Assembly (NCBI RefSeq): GCF_021390495.1
Contig: NZ_JAJEJP010000001.1
Span: forward strand, 1,860,001-1,924,000
Length of the DNA stretch: 64,000 bases
From: Paraburkholderia sp. ZP32-5
Lineage (GTDB): Bacteria; Pseudomonadota; Gammaproteobacteria; Burkholderiales; Burkholderiaceae
Direction: 5' to 3'
The notes beneath the pieces are model-generated. The model was not told the DNA's origin. It searched no databases and saw only the letters and a program-made list of their open reading frames with translations. Of this stretch, positions 39,379 through 48,385 are shown piece after piece (the first letter of the stretch is position 1; every line of letters begins with the position of its first letter). Position numbers and translations under genes: made by a program.

Positions 39379-39392
39379 ATCTATATATAGAT
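39379..39392. repeat. Perfect 14-bp AT-rich palindrome
   Basis: ATCTATATATAGAT reads the same on both strands and stands out in GC-rich DNA. It lies 105 nt before ffs and about 370 nt upstream of trxA. Possible regulator site. Confidence 0.5.
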
Positions 39393-39485
39393 GTGAAGAA
39401 GGCGCTCAGCATCGGAGGATGCCCGATCCCGCGCGTCGATCGTGCTTTGCTCGCATTAACAGTCGCGCTATCCACTAAGCGATGA

Positions 39486-39491
39486 TAGAAT
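39486..39491 (+). promoter_or_regulatory. -10 box of ffs
   Basis: TAGAAT ends 5 nt before the predicted 5' end of 4.5S RNA. The -35 is not clear at normal spacing (TTAACA at 39456-39461 would be 24 bp away). Confidence 0.5.
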
Positions 39492-39496
39492 CTTTC

Positions 39497-39596
39497 GTGA
39501 CGGGCCTCCTCGCATGGAGGGATGGTCAACCTGGTCAGGTCGGGAACGAAGCAGCCACAGCCGTTTTCCACCAGTGCCGAGGGTCAGGCTCGTCAC
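39497..39596 (+). ncRNA. ffs: Signal recognition particle 4.5S RNA
   Basis: The SRP Alu-less small RNA core is unmistakable: GGTCAGGTC, then the apical GGAACGAAGCAGCC (Ffh-binding GNRA-type loop and asymmetric loop), and the returning strand CCACCAGTGCCGAGGGTC. The ends GTGACGGGCCT (39497-39507) and AGGCTCGTCAC (39586-39596) pair over 11 bp with one G-U, giving a 100-nt hairpin. It pairs with Ffh to target membrane proteins. The place just before dnaX is usual in betaproteobacteria. The following CTTCGCTTTTCTTC is T-rich and may end transcription. Exact ends are inferred from pairing. Confidence 0.93.
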
Positions 39597-39813
39597 CTTC
39601 GCTTTTCTTCTTCGCGGGTTCCCGCAATTGCTTCCAAATTCGCCGTCTTTTGCTCGCAGTGTTCCTCTTGAACATTGGTGTGGTTCGATCGTGCGCGGCT
39701 GATCGTCTGATCTATCGCCGGCCGGTTTCTGCGCTGCTGCGCCAGCCTGCTCCGGCAAAGCCTCGGCGTGCATTCGCACGCCGTCCCGAATCGGTTTTTC
39801 GTCCCATTGTTAC

Positions 39814-39828
39814 TGATACAATTTCCGG
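39814..39828 (+). promoter_or_regulatory. Extended -10 immediately before dnaX
   Basis: TGaTACAAT (TG 39814-39815, TACAAT 39817-39822) ends 6 nt before the dnaX ATG, so transcription would start at or next to the A of the ATG. No Shine-Dalgarno sequence is present. Confidence 0.5.
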
Positions 39829-42501
39829 ATGACCTATCAAGTTCTCGCACGCAAATGGCGGCCGAAGGATTTCGCTTCGCTCGTCGGACAGGAGCACGTG
39901 GTGCGCGCGCTCACCCATGCGCTCGACGGCGGCCGTCTGCATCATGCGTATCTGTTTACAGGTACGCGCGGCGTCGGCAAGACCACGCTGTCGCGCATCT
40001 TCGCGAAGGCGCTGAACTGCGAGACCGGTGTGACTTCGACGCCGTGCGGCGTGTGCCGCGCATGCCGTGAGATCGACGAAGGGCGCTTCGTCGATTATGT
40101 CGAGATGGACGCGGCGAGCAATCGCGGTGTCGATGAAATGGCCGCGCTGCTCGAGCGCGCGGTGTACGCGCCGGTCGATGCGCGCTTCAAGGTCTACATG
40201 ATCGACGAAGTGCACATGCTCACGAACCACGCGTTCAACGCGATGTTGAAGACGCTGGAAGAGCCGCCGCCGCACGTCAAATTCATTCTCGCGACTACCG
40301 ATCCGCAGAAGATTCCGGTCACGGTGCTGTCGCGCTGTCTGCAGTTCAATCTGAAGCAGATGCCGGCCGGCCATATCGTGTCGCATCTCGAGCGCATTCT
40401 CGGCGAAGAGAACGTGCCGTTCGACGCACAGGCGTTGCGTCTGCTCGCGCGCGCCGCCGACGGCTCGATGCGCGATGCGCTGTCGTTGACCGATCAGGCA
40501 ATCGCGTATTCGGCCAATCAGGTCGGCGAGGACGCGGTGCGCGGCATGCTCGGCGCGCTCGATCAAAGCTACCTGATCCGTTTGCTCGACGCGCTCGCGC
40601 AGGGCGATGGCGCCGCGGTGCTTGCGATCGCCGATGAGATGGCATTGCGCAGCCTGTCGTTTTCGACCGCGCTGCAGGATCTCGCGAGCCTGCTGCACCG
40701 GATCGCATGGGCGCAGTTCGCGCCGTCGTCAGTGCTCGACGAATGGCCGGAGGCCGCCGATCTGCGCCGTTTCGCCGACACGCTGAGTGCCGAGCAGGTA
40801 CAACTGTTCTATCAGATCGCGACGATCGGCCGAAGCGAACTGGGTCTCGCGCCCGATGAATACGCCGGCTTCACGATGACCCTGCTGCGTATGCTCGCGT
40901 TCGAACCGGCGCCGACAGGCGGCGCGGGCGCGAGCGGGGCTGGGTCGCAGGCAGGTGTATCTAGCGCCGCGGCGAAGCGCTCCGGCGCGCCGACGGTCGC
41001 CGCGTTGCGCGCGCCGTCGATGGCGTCGGCAACCGCCGCGCCGCTACCGCCAGTCGGGGGCGCTCGCGTCCCGGCGGCCGCTGTCGAGCAGGCCCGTGCA
41101 CCACAGGCTAGCGATGCGGGCATGGAGCAGGGTGATACGGCGAAGTCCGCCGCGCCGGCTGCCAGACCCGTCGCGCCGCAGCTTGGCGACGCAATGCAAG
41201 ACAAGACCACGCCGCAAGCGTCGGATCTCGGTGCCGCCAGCATCGACCAGACGGCGCCGGTTACGAGCGATGCGAAGTCATCGACCGCGCGCGTTGACGA
41301 TACGCCGCCGCCTGCCGCTACCGCACGTCCGTTGGCGCCATGGGAAGACGCGCCGGCCAGTAACAACACGGCCGGCGCTGCCACTGCCGCTTCGAACGAA
41401 CTCGCTTCGAACGAAAACACCGATGTCGCACCCGTAACTGAGCCGGCCGCACCGGCAACCGCCGCGCCCGCAAGCACGCAGCAAGCCACCGAATCGCTGC
41501 CGCAGGACGACGAACCGGCGCCACAAACTTCCGCGTCACCCGTACCCGAGCAGGACCCGCTGCCACAAACCACTGCGGCGCCAGCGCAGACTGCCCCCGC
41601 CGCGCGCCGGGCAGGCGGCGCGAGCGCCGCACTCGATGTGCTGCGCAACGCCGGCCTGAAGACATCTTCCGACCGTGGCCGCGCAAGCCCCAGCGCAGCC
41701 GCGAAACCCGCAGCGCCCGTCGCACCGAAACCAAGCGCACCGCGCGTGGTCGTCCCGGTACCGACGCCCGGCGCCGCGCGCCGCGCGCCGCAGGAAGCCG
41801 CTGGCGCTGCCGCGCAGCCGTCGTCAGCACGCGGCGCGGATAACAACTCGCAACAGAACGGCTCGTCGATGCCGCCGTGGGACGACATGCCGCCCGACGA
41901 CTACATGCCGCTGTCCGCGGCGGACGACGGCTACTTCGGCCCGCCGGACGATAACTTCGTCCCGGTATTCGACCACGGTCCCGACGATGTCCGCATGGAT
42001 GGTCCGGCCGCGGCAACCCGGCCGGCAGCAGCGCCAGCACCGGTGGTCGACAACCGTCCGCTACCGCCCGCGGTGCCGCTCGACCCGCTTGGCTTCACCG
42101 GCGACTGGCCCGCGCTCGCGGTCGATCTGCCGTTGAAGGGCATTTCGTATCAACTGGCGTTCAACAGCGAACTGATGGCGCTCGAAGGCAATACGCTGAA
42201 GCTGAATGTGCCGGTGCCGCAATACGCGGAAACGTCGCAGGTCGCTAAACTGAAAGCAGCGCTCGTCGAGCGGCTCGGCCAGAACATCGATGTCCAGGTC
42301 GAAGTCGGGCCGGCGCGCCGCACCGCTGCCGCGCACGACGCCGCGCTGCGCGCGCGGCGCCAGCAGGAAGCCGAGCGCGAGATCAACGCCGATCCGTTCG
42401 TGCAGTCGCTGATTCGCGAGTTCGGCGCCACCATCGTGCGCGACTCGATTCGCCCGCTTACCCCGGACGCAGCCCCGAACGGCGCGTCGCAGGCCCACTG
42501 A
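39829..42501 (+). CDS. dnaX: DNA polymerase III subunit gamma/tau
   Basis: 890 codons, longer than E. coli tau (643). The AAA+ clamp-loader part is in residues 1-365: Walker A GTRGVGKT at 45-52, zinc cysteines 64, 73, 76 and 79, and sensor LATTDPQKIPVTVLSRC. Residues about 365-765 are Ala/Pro/Thr-rich low complexity. A conserved tau C-terminal domain follows (DPLGFTGDWPALAVDLPLKGISYQLAFNSEL by parts) and ends near 890. Tau links the clamp loader, DnaB and the polymerase core. I saw no A-rich slippery site of the E. coli kind, so a separate gamma form is not predicted. Confidence 0.95.
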   Translation: MTYQVLARKWRPKDFASLVGQEHVVRALTHALDGGRLHHAYLFTGTRGVGKTTLSRIFAKALNCETGVTSTPCGVCRACREIDEGRFVDYVEMDAASNRGVDEMAALLERAVYAPVDARFKVYMIDEVHMLTNHAFNAMLKTLEEPPPHVKFILATTDPQKIPVTVLSRCLQFNLKQMPAGHIVSHLERILGEENVPFDAQALRLLARAADGSMRDALSLTDQAIAYSANQVGEDAVRGMLGALDQSYLIRLLDALAQGDGAAVLAIADEMALRSLSFSTALQDLASLLHRIAWAQFAPSSVLDEWPEAADLRRFADTLSAEQVQLFYQIATIGRSELGLAPDEYAGFTMTLLRMLAFEPAPTGGAGASGAGSQAGVSSAAAKRSGAPTVAALRAPSMASATAAPLPPVGGARVPAAAVEQARAPQASDAGMEQGDTAKSAAPAARPVAPQLGDAMQDKTTPQASDLGAASIDQTAPVTSDAKSSTARVDDTPPPAATARPLAPWEDAPASNNTAGAATAASNELASNENTDVAPVTEPAAPATAAPASTQQATESLPQDDEPAPQTSASPVPEQDPLPQTTAAPAQTAPAARRAGGASAALDVLRNAGLKTSSDRGRASPSAAAKPAAPVAPKPSAPRVVVPVPTPGAARRAPQEAAGAAAQPSSARGADNNSQQNGSSMPPWDDMPPDDYMPLSAADDGYFGPPDDNFVPVFDHGPDDVRMDGPAAATRPAAAPAPVVDNRPLPPAVPLDPLGFTGDWPALAVDLPLKGISYQLAFNSELMALEGNTLKLNVPVPQYAETSQVAKLKAALVERLGQNIDVQVEVGPARRTAAAHDAALRARRQQEAEREINADPFVQSLIREFGATIVRDSIRPLTPDAAPNGASQAH

Positions 42502-42570
42502 TCCACCGGTTCGCGGCGCCAGCACGGCGCCGCAACCCCAGATTTCACGCTATCCAGAAGGAGCACGTCC

Positions 42571-42897
42571 ATGATGAAAGGCCAACTCGCCGGGCTGATG
42601 AAGCAAGCCCAGCAGATGCAGGAAAACATGAAGAAGATGCAGGAGCAACTCGCGCAGATCGAAGTCGAGGGGCAGTCGGGAGCCGGTCTCGTGAAGGTGA
42701 CGATGACCTGCAAGAACGACGTGCGCCGCGTGTCGATCGACCCGAGCCTGCTCGCCGACGACAAGGACATGCTCGAAGACCTGGTCGCCGCCGCGTTCAA
42801 CGACGCAGTGCGCAAGGCCGAGGCGACCGCCCAGGAAAAGATGGGCGGCATGACCTCGGGTCTGCCGCTGCCGCCGGGCTTCAAGCTGCCGTTCTGA
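42571..42897 (+). CDS. YbaB/EbfC nucleoid-associated protein
   Basis: 108 codons, the family length. Starts [34 protein letters not shown] and contains [21 protein letters not shown] and [15 protein letters not shown]. Forms tweezer-shaped dimers that bind DNA. AGAAGGAG ribosome binding site. Between dnaX and recR as in most proteobacteria. Confidence 0.96.
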   Translation: MMKGQLAGLMKQAQQMQENMKKMQEQLAQIEVEGQSGAGLVKVTMTCKNDVRRVSIDPSLLADDKDMLEDLVAAAFNDAVRKAEATAQEKMGGMTSGLPLPPGFKLPF

Positions 42898-43136
42898 GCC
42901 TGCCCGCTGTCATGAAGGCACACGCCGCGGCGTTGGAAGCCGCGGTGTACACGGCGATGCCGGGCACGCCCGCGCGACATGCGTAGGCTGAAGGCCCCAA
43001 AAGTATCGCAAGCAAGCACCGAACAAAGTGCAGGCCGAACGCTTGAGCGCGGCAATCGCGCTTAAGCGTGGTTCGAGTTCCGCACCGCTATCCCGACTTG
43101 CCCACCCGGGCACCACCCACTTCGACGCCGATCCGC

Positions 43137-43733
43137 ATGAAACAACCTTCCGCCCTGTCGGCGCTCGTCGAAGCGCTGCGCGTGCTGCCCGGTGTCGGGC
43201 CGAAGTCAGCGCAACGCATGGCGTATCACCTGATGCAGCACGATCGCGAGGGTGCCGAAAAGCTCGGCCGCTCGCTGATGTTCGCGACCGAGCACCTGCG
43301 CCACTGCGAAAAATGCAACACGTTTACCGAAGCGCAGATCTGCGAAGTCTGCCTCGATGAAGAGCGCGATCCGTCGCTGCTGTGCGTTGTCGAAACGCCG
43401 GCCGACCAGATCATGCTCGAACAGACGATGACCTATCGCGGTCTCTATTTCGTGCTGATGGGACGGCTCAGTCCGCTCGACGGCATCGGCCCGAAGGAGA
43501 TCCATTTCGACCGGCTCGTGAAGCGCGCGTCGGATGGCGTCGTCAAGGAAGTCGTGCTCGCGACCAATTTCACCAACGAAGGCGAGGCCACCGCGCATTA
43601 CCTCGGGCAGACGCTGAAGGCGCGCGGGTTGTCGGTCACGCGTCTCGCGCGTGGCGTGCCGGTCGGCGGCGAGCTCGAATATGTCGACGCGGGCACGATC
43701 GCGCGCGCGATGCTCGATCGCCGTACGATGTAG
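43137..43733 (+). CDS. recR: Recombination protein RecR
   Basis: 198 codons from ATG 43137 ([32 protein letters not shown], HhH motif). Zinc finger Cys57-x2-Cys60-x8-Cys69-x2-Cys72, then a TOPRIM domain starting near [10 protein letters not shown]. Works with RecO/RecF in gap repair by loading RecA. The frame extends upstream without conservation. The 239 nt before it hold no gene I can support. Confidence 0.96.
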   Translation: MKQPSALSALVEALRVLPGVGPKSAQRMAYHLMQHDREGAEKLGRSLMFATEHLRHCEKCNTFTEAQICEVCLDEERDPSLLCVVETPADQIMLEQTMTYRGLYFVLMGRLSPLDGIGPKEIHFDRLVKRASDGVVKEVVLATNFTNEGEATAHYLGQTLKARGLSVTRLARGVPVGGELEYVDAGTIARAMLDRRTM

Positions 43734-43909
43734 CGCGCTTGCAAATGCCGCACCGTGCGGCGATGGGGCACAGCTGCGCTGTGCGGCGGCACATGGCTTA
43801 CCGTGCGCTACTGCATCGCGCGGGCTGCAAACAAACTCCGCCGCATGCACGAGAATGCACGGAGCGCCGCAAGGCGAGACCGTCGTCAGTAGCACAATAA
43901 AGGAGACAC

Positions 43910-45151
43910 ATGAGCGCCACCCCCGAATCAGGCGCGGGCGCCGCGCCGCAATCCGCACATGGCCCGCTCTCCGGCGTCAAGGTGCTGGAACTCGGCACGC
44001 TGATCGCCGGACCGTTCGCCGCGCGCTTTCTCGGCGAATTCGGTGCCGACGTGATCAAGATCGAAGACCCGAAAGGCGGCGACCCGCTGCGTAAATGGCG
44101 CAAGCTCTATCCGGAAGCCGGCGGCACGTCGCTGTGGTGGGCCGTGCAGGCGCGCAATAAGAAATCCGTGACGATCAATCTGAAAGCCGACGAGGGCAAG
44201 GAGATCGTGCGACGCCTTGCGAAAGAGGCCGATATCGTCGTCGAGAATTTCCGTCCGGGTCTGCTCGAGAAACTGGGCCTTGGCTACGACGTGTTGTCCG
44301 CGGAAAACCCCGGCCTCGTGATGGTGCGTCTGTCGGGTTACGGGCAGACGGGTCCGTATCGCGATCGGCCCGGCTTTGGCGCGATCGCCGAATCGATGGG
44401 CGGCCTGCGCCATATCACCGGCTACCCGGATCTGCCGCCGCCGCGCATCGGCATTTCGATCGGCGATTCGATCGCCGCGTTGCACGGCGTGATCGGCGCG
44501 CTGATGGCGCTGCATCACAAACAGGTGAACGGCGGCAAAGGGCAGGTGGTCGACGTCGCGCTGTACGAAGCCGTGTTCAACATGATGGAAAGCGTGGTGC
44601 CCGAATACGGCGTGTACGGCATGGTGCGCGAGCGCACCGGTGCGTCGCTGCCGGGCATCGTGCCGTCCAATACCTATCCGTGCCGCGACGGCAGCATCGT
44701 GATCGGCGGCAATAGCGATCCGATTTTCCGGCGCCTGATGATCGCGATCGAACGCGACGATCTCGCCAATGACCCGGCGCTCGCGCATAACGACGGCCGC
44801 GTGCCGCGCACCGAGGAAATCGACGCCGCGATCGCCGCGTGGCTGTCCACGCGCACGATCGACGAGGCGCTTGCAGTGCTCAATGCCGCCGACGTACCGG
44901 TGGGCCGCATCTACAGCGTCGCGGATATGTTCACCGATCCGCAGTACCTCGCGCGGCAGATGATCCAGCGTTTCAAGTGGCAGGACGGCAAGGAAATCAC
45001 GCTGCCGGCCATCACGCCGAAGCTCTCGGCGACGCCCGGCGAGACTCGCTGGCTGGGTCCGGAACTGGGTGAACATACCGATGAAGTCCTTCAATCACTA
45101 GGTTATGATTCTGACGGCATCGCAAGGCTGCGCGCGCAACAGATAGTCTGA
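43910..45151 (+). CDS. Family III CoA-transferase (CaiB/BaiF)
   Basis: 413 codons; AAAGGAGA precedes the ATG. Family marks: GVKVLELGTLIAGPFAARFLGEFGADVIKIE, NLKADEGKEIVRRL, NFRPGLLEKLGLGYDVL and GYGQTGPYRDRPGF. Moves CoA between carboxylic acids. Which acids is not predictable from sequence. The three genes after it encode an ABC importer on the same strand (gap 195 nt), suggesting that the imported compound, or a product, is a carboxylate activated by this enzyme. Confidence 0.9.
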   Translation: MSATPESGAGAAPQSAHGPLSGVKVLELGTLIAGPFAARFLGEFGADVIKIEDPKGGDPLRKWRKLYPEAGGTSLWWAVQARNKKSVTINLKADEGKEIVRRLAKEADIVVENFRPGLLEKLGLGYDVLSAENPGLVMVRLSGYGQTGPYRDRPGFGAIAESMGGLRHITGYPDLPPPRIGISIGDSIAALHGVIGALMALHHKQVNGGKGQVVDVALYEAVFNMMESVVPEYGVYGMVRERTGASLPGIVPSNTYPCRDGSIVIGGNSDPIFRRLMIAIERDDLANDPALAHNDGRVPRTEEIDAAIAAWLSTRTIDEALAVLNAADVPVGRIYSVADMFTDPQYLARQMIQRFKWQDGKEITLPAITPKLSATPGETRWLGPELGEHTDEVLQSLGYDSDGIARLRAQQIV

Positions 45152-45346
45152 CGGGCGCGCGGCGCGCCGTCGGCAGTCGCGACGGCGCGAACAGAAGGGC
45201 CATACAAAAAAGCGGGAAAAGGCGCGGCGACGAGGCGCGAGCCGCGCCGCGCGATCGACGCAAAAGCGCCATACACGAGCGCTGCGCGACAGCACGTAAT
45301 AGCGCCGCAAAAAAAGCCGGACCACAAAATCTGGAGACGACAGACC

Positions 45347-46384
45347 ATGCAACGCAGAACCTTCCTCGCCGGCGGCGCCGCGCTCGCAGGCGCCACGCTG
45401 ACCGCCACCCCGTTCGCTTTCGCGCAAGGCAAACCCGAGACCACCAAGGTCGCGATCGCGGTCGGCGGCAAGAACCTGTTCTACTACCTGCCGCTGACGA
45501 TCGCGGAGCGTCGCAACTACTTCAAGGACGAAGGGCTCGACATCGAGATTTCCGATTTCGCCGGCGGCTCGCAGGCTTTGAAAGCCGCGGTCGGCGGTAG
45601 CGCGGATGTCGTCTCCGGCGCGTTCGAACACACGCTACTGTTGCAGGCGCAAAAGCAGTATTTCCGCGAATTCGTGTTGCAGGGGCGCGCGCCGCAGATC
45701 GTGCTCGCCGTGTCGAAGAAGACCATGCCGAATTACAAGTCGATTGCCGATCTGAAAGGCAAGAAGATCGGCGTGACCGCGCCGGGTTCGTCGACGTCGA
45801 TCATGGCGAGCTTCGTGCTCGCGAAAGCCGGCCTGAGTCCGAAGGATGTCGCGTTCATTGGCGTGGGTGCGGGCGCCGGCGCGATTGCCGCGCTGCAGTC
45901 CGGGCAGATCGACGCGATTGCCAATCTCGATCCGGTGATCACGCGTCTCGAACGTTCGGGCGAAGTGCGCGTCGTATCGGATACGCGCACGCTCACCGAT
46001 ACGCACAGTGTGTTCGGCGGCGATATGCCGGCCGGCTGCCTGTATGCGTCGCAGACGTTCATCACGAAGAATCCGAACACCACGCAGGCCCTGACCAATG
46101 CGATGGTGCGCGCGCTCAAGTGGCTGCAGAACGCAAGCGGCAGCGAACTGATCAACACGGTGCCGGAAAGCTATCTGCTCGGCGATCGCGCGCTCTATCT
46201 GGACGCATGGCAGCACGTGCGCGAGGCGATGTCGCCGGACGGCATGATGCCGGCGGATGGTCCCGCGACGTCGCTGAAGACGCTGAAGGCATTCGATCCG
46301 ATCATCCAGAACGCGCAGATCGATCTGTCGAAAACATGGACCAACGATTTCGTGAAGAAGGCGCTGGCGACCGTCAAGGCATAG
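45347..46384 (+). CDS. ABC transporter periplasmic substrate-binding protein, NitT/TauT type
   Basis: 345 codons. The N-terminus MQRRTFLAGGAALAGA carries a twin-arginine motif and a cleavage site near ATPFAFAQ. The NMT1/SsuA-like fold follows: KVAIAVGGKNLFYYLPLTIAERRNYFKDEGLDIEI, DFAGGSQALKAAVGGSADVVSGAFEHT, and LKGKKIGVTAPGSSTSIMASFVLAKAG. Related proteins bind nitrate, sulfonates, thiamine precursors or aromatic acids; this one is unassigned. Followed by ATPase and permease genes. Confidence 0.9.
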   Translation: MQRRTFLAGGAALAGATLTATPFAFAQGKPETTKVAIAVGGKNLFYYLPLTIAERRNYFKDEGLDIEISDFAGGSQALKAAVGGSADVVSGAFEHTLLLQAQKQYFREFVLQGRAPQIVLAVSKKTMPNYKSIADLKGKKIGVTAPGSSTSIMASFVLAKAGLSPKDVAFIGVGAGAGAIAALQSGQIDAIANLDPVITRLERSGEVRVVSDTRTLTDTHSVFGGDMPAGCLYASQTFITKNPNTTQALTNAMVRALKWLQNASGSELINTVPESYLLGDRALYLDAWQHVREAMSPDGMMPADGPATSLKTLKAFDPIIQNAQIDLSKTWTNDFVKKALATVKA

Positions 46385-46518
46385 GCGCGTACGCGTAGCG
46401 GGCGGCAAGCGAGCAGGAAGCGGGAAGGAAGCGGGCAGCGCAATGCGTCGCGCCCGCGCCAATTCCCGCCGCGGCCGTCACCTTTTCCCCCAACCCGATT
46501 CCAGAAGCGAGCCGAACG

Positions 46519-47331
46519 ATGACCGTTGCTGCCCTGGCGCTCGAAAACATCACCTGCACGTTTGCTGCCCGCGATAATCGCTCGCAGCGCTACACGGCGG
46601 TCAAGGACACGACGCTGCGCATCGAGCCGGGCGAGTTCGTGTCGGTGGTCGGTCCGACCGGCTGCGGCAAGTCCACGCTGCTGAACGTCGGCGCGGGTCT
46701 GCTGCAACCGTCGTCGGGAAGCGTCAGCGTGTTCGGCGAGCGGCTCGAAGGGTTGAATCGCCGCGCGGGCTACATGTTCCAGGCCGATGCGCTGATGCCG
46801 TGGCGCTCGGCGCTCGACAACGTGATGGCCGGCCTGTCGTTTCATGGCACGCCGGCCGACGAAGCACGCGCGAAAGCGGACGAATGGTTAAAGCGCGTCG
46901 GCTTGGGCGGCTTTGGCGATCGTTATCCGCATCAGCTTTCGGGCGGCATGCGCAAGCGCGTCGCGATGGCCCAGACGCTGATTCTCGATCCCGACATCAT
47001 CCTGATGGACGAGCCGTTCTCCGCGCTCGATATTCAGACGCGTCAGCTGATGGAAAACGAACTGCTCGATCTATGGGCCGCGAAGCGCAAGGCGGTGCTG
47101 TTCATTACGCACGATCTCGATGAGGCGATCGCGATGTCGGATCGCGTCGTGGTGCTGTCGGCGGGGCCAGGCACGCATCCGATCGGCGAATTCAGGATCG
47201 ATCTGCCGCGTCCGCGCGATGTCGCCGAAATCCGCTCGCATGCGCGTTTCGTCGAGTTGCATGCACAGATCTGGAGCGTGCTGCGCGATGAAGTGCTGAA
47301 GGGCTATCAGCAGCAACTGACCGCTGTTTAA
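46519..47331 (+). CDS. ABC transporter ATP-binding protein, NitT/TauT type
   Basis: 270 codons. Walker A GPTGCGKS at 45-52, signature LSGGMRKRVAMAQ near 140-152, Walker B IILMDEPFSALD near 158-169 and the switch His in LFITHDLDEAI. The GMFQxDALMPWRS-like Q-loop (GYMFQADALMPWRSA) is that of the SsuB/TauB group. Energises uptake of the ligand bound by the preceding protein. Confidence 0.93.
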   Translation: MTVAALALENITCTFAARDNRSQRYTAVKDTTLRIEPGEFVSVVGPTGCGKSTLLNVGAGLLQPSSGSVSVFGERLEGLNRRAGYMFQADALMPWRSALDNVMAGLSFHGTPADEARAKADEWLKRVGLGGFGDRYPHQLSGGMRKRVAMAQTLILDPDIILMDEPFSALDIQTRQLMENELLDLWAAKRKAVLFITHDLDEAIAMSDRVVVLSAGPGTHPIGEFRIDLPRPRDVAEIRSHARFVELHAQIWSVLRDEVLKGYQQQLTAV

Positions 47332-47414
47332 GCGTGCCGCGCTGCGGCGCCAGGCGCGGAAGAAAAGAAAACGCAGGAAAACGCGTTCAACCATCGTCGA
47401 AGGCAAACCAAGTC

Positions 47415-48239
47415 ATGTGGAAGAAGTTGCGCCCGAACCGGGCGAATCTGGTGATCTGGCAATGGCTGCTGCTCGTGCTGTGCTTCGTGCTCTGGTACGT
47501 GCTGACCAGCCCGACGCTGCTGCCGCCGTTCTATTTCGACGATCCGAACAAGGCCGCGTTCTTCTTCGGCGAACCGCAGAAGGTATTGCAGCGGATCTGG
47601 GAATGGTTCACGAGCGGCGAAATCTATCTGCATCTATGGATCACGCTGGTCGAGACCGTGCTCGCGTTCGCGCTGGGCACCGCGATCGGACTCGGCTTCG
47701 GCCTGTGGCTCGCGCTTGCGCCGCTCGCAAGCGCGCTGTTCGACCCGTACGTGAAGGCCGCGAATTCGATGCCGCGCGTGATTCTCGCGCCGATCTTCGG
47801 CGTGTGGTTCGGCCTTGGCATCTGGTCGAAGGTTGCGCTCGGCGTCACGCTGGTGTTCTTTATCGTGTTCTTCAACGTCTATCAGGGCGTGAAGGAAGTC
47901 AGCCCGGTCGTGCTCGCGAACGCGCGGATGCTCGGTGCGAATCGCAAGCAACTGCTGCGCTTCGTCTATCTGCCGAGCGCGATGAGCTGGGTGTTTTCGA
48001 GCCTGCATACGTCGGTGGGTCTCGCGTTCGTCGGCTCGGTGGTGGGCGAGTATCTGGGCTCGGCGCGCGGCGTCGGTTATCTGATCCTGCAGGCCGAAGG
48101 CACGTTCGATATCGATACCGTGTTCGCGGGGATTCTGGTGCTGACCGCATTCGCGCTGGTTCTCGACGGGATCGTCGGGATGGCGGAGCGGCGCCTGATG
48201 AAGTGGCAACCGCGTAGTGGAGACACCGAGAAGCTGTGA
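47415..48239 (+). CDS. ABC transporter permease, NitT/TauT type
   Basis: 274 codons from ATG 47415; the frame is open to 47334 but that part is Arg/Lys-rich and not conserved. Six or so membrane segments and the EAA loop (EVSPVVLANARMLGANRKQLLRFVYLP) that docks the ATPase. A long periplasmic stretch after the first helix (PPFYFDDPNKAAFFFGEPQK) is unusual for SsuC/TauC but seen in related permeases. Last gene of the transporter; a strong terminator follows. Confidence 0.92.
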   Translation: MWKKLRPNRANLVIWQWLLLVLCFVLWYVLTSPTLLPPFYFDDPNKAAFFFGEPQKVLQRIWEWFTSGEIYLHLWITLVETVLAFALGTAIGLGFGLWLALAPLASALFDPYVKAANSMPRVILAPIFGVWFGLGIWSKVALGVTLVFFIVFFNVYQGVKEVSPVVLANARMLGANRKQLLRFVYLPSAMSWVFSSLHTSVGLAFVGSVVGEYLGSARGVGYLILQAEGTFDIDTVFAGILVLTAFALVLDGIVGMAERRLMKWQPRSGDTEKL

Positions 48240-48333
48240 GTTTTTCGCGGCTTGAATCGGCTTCGGCTGCGAGTGGTAGCTGTTCGTGACGGCGCGCGAC
48301 GAAGCCGTGCCTGAATAAATACAACTTCAATTG

Positions 48334-48381
48334 CAAACGGCGTGGAGTCTGAAAGCTGCTTTCAGGCTCCACGCCGTTTTT
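48334..48381. terminator. Long terminator hairpin between permease and oxidoreductase genes
   Basis: A 20-bp stem (48336-48355 with 48359-48378, one G-U) with a CTG loop and T5 at 48377-48381. Ends the transporter transcript; with only three A on the left it is weaker for the convergent gene. Confidence 0.9.
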
Positions 48382-48385
48382 GCCA

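Larger units (their letters stand above)
39011..39496. other. Intergenic region trxA-ffs
   Basis: 486 nt without a supported gene. It holds the trxA promoter (minus strand), a short AT-only palindrome at 39379-39392 and the ffs promoter at its right end. Confidence 0.5.

Noticed and set aside
40900..41100. Programmed frameshift site giving a gamma form of DnaX
   Set aside because: No A6G-type slippery sequence is present in the region after the AAA+ domain.
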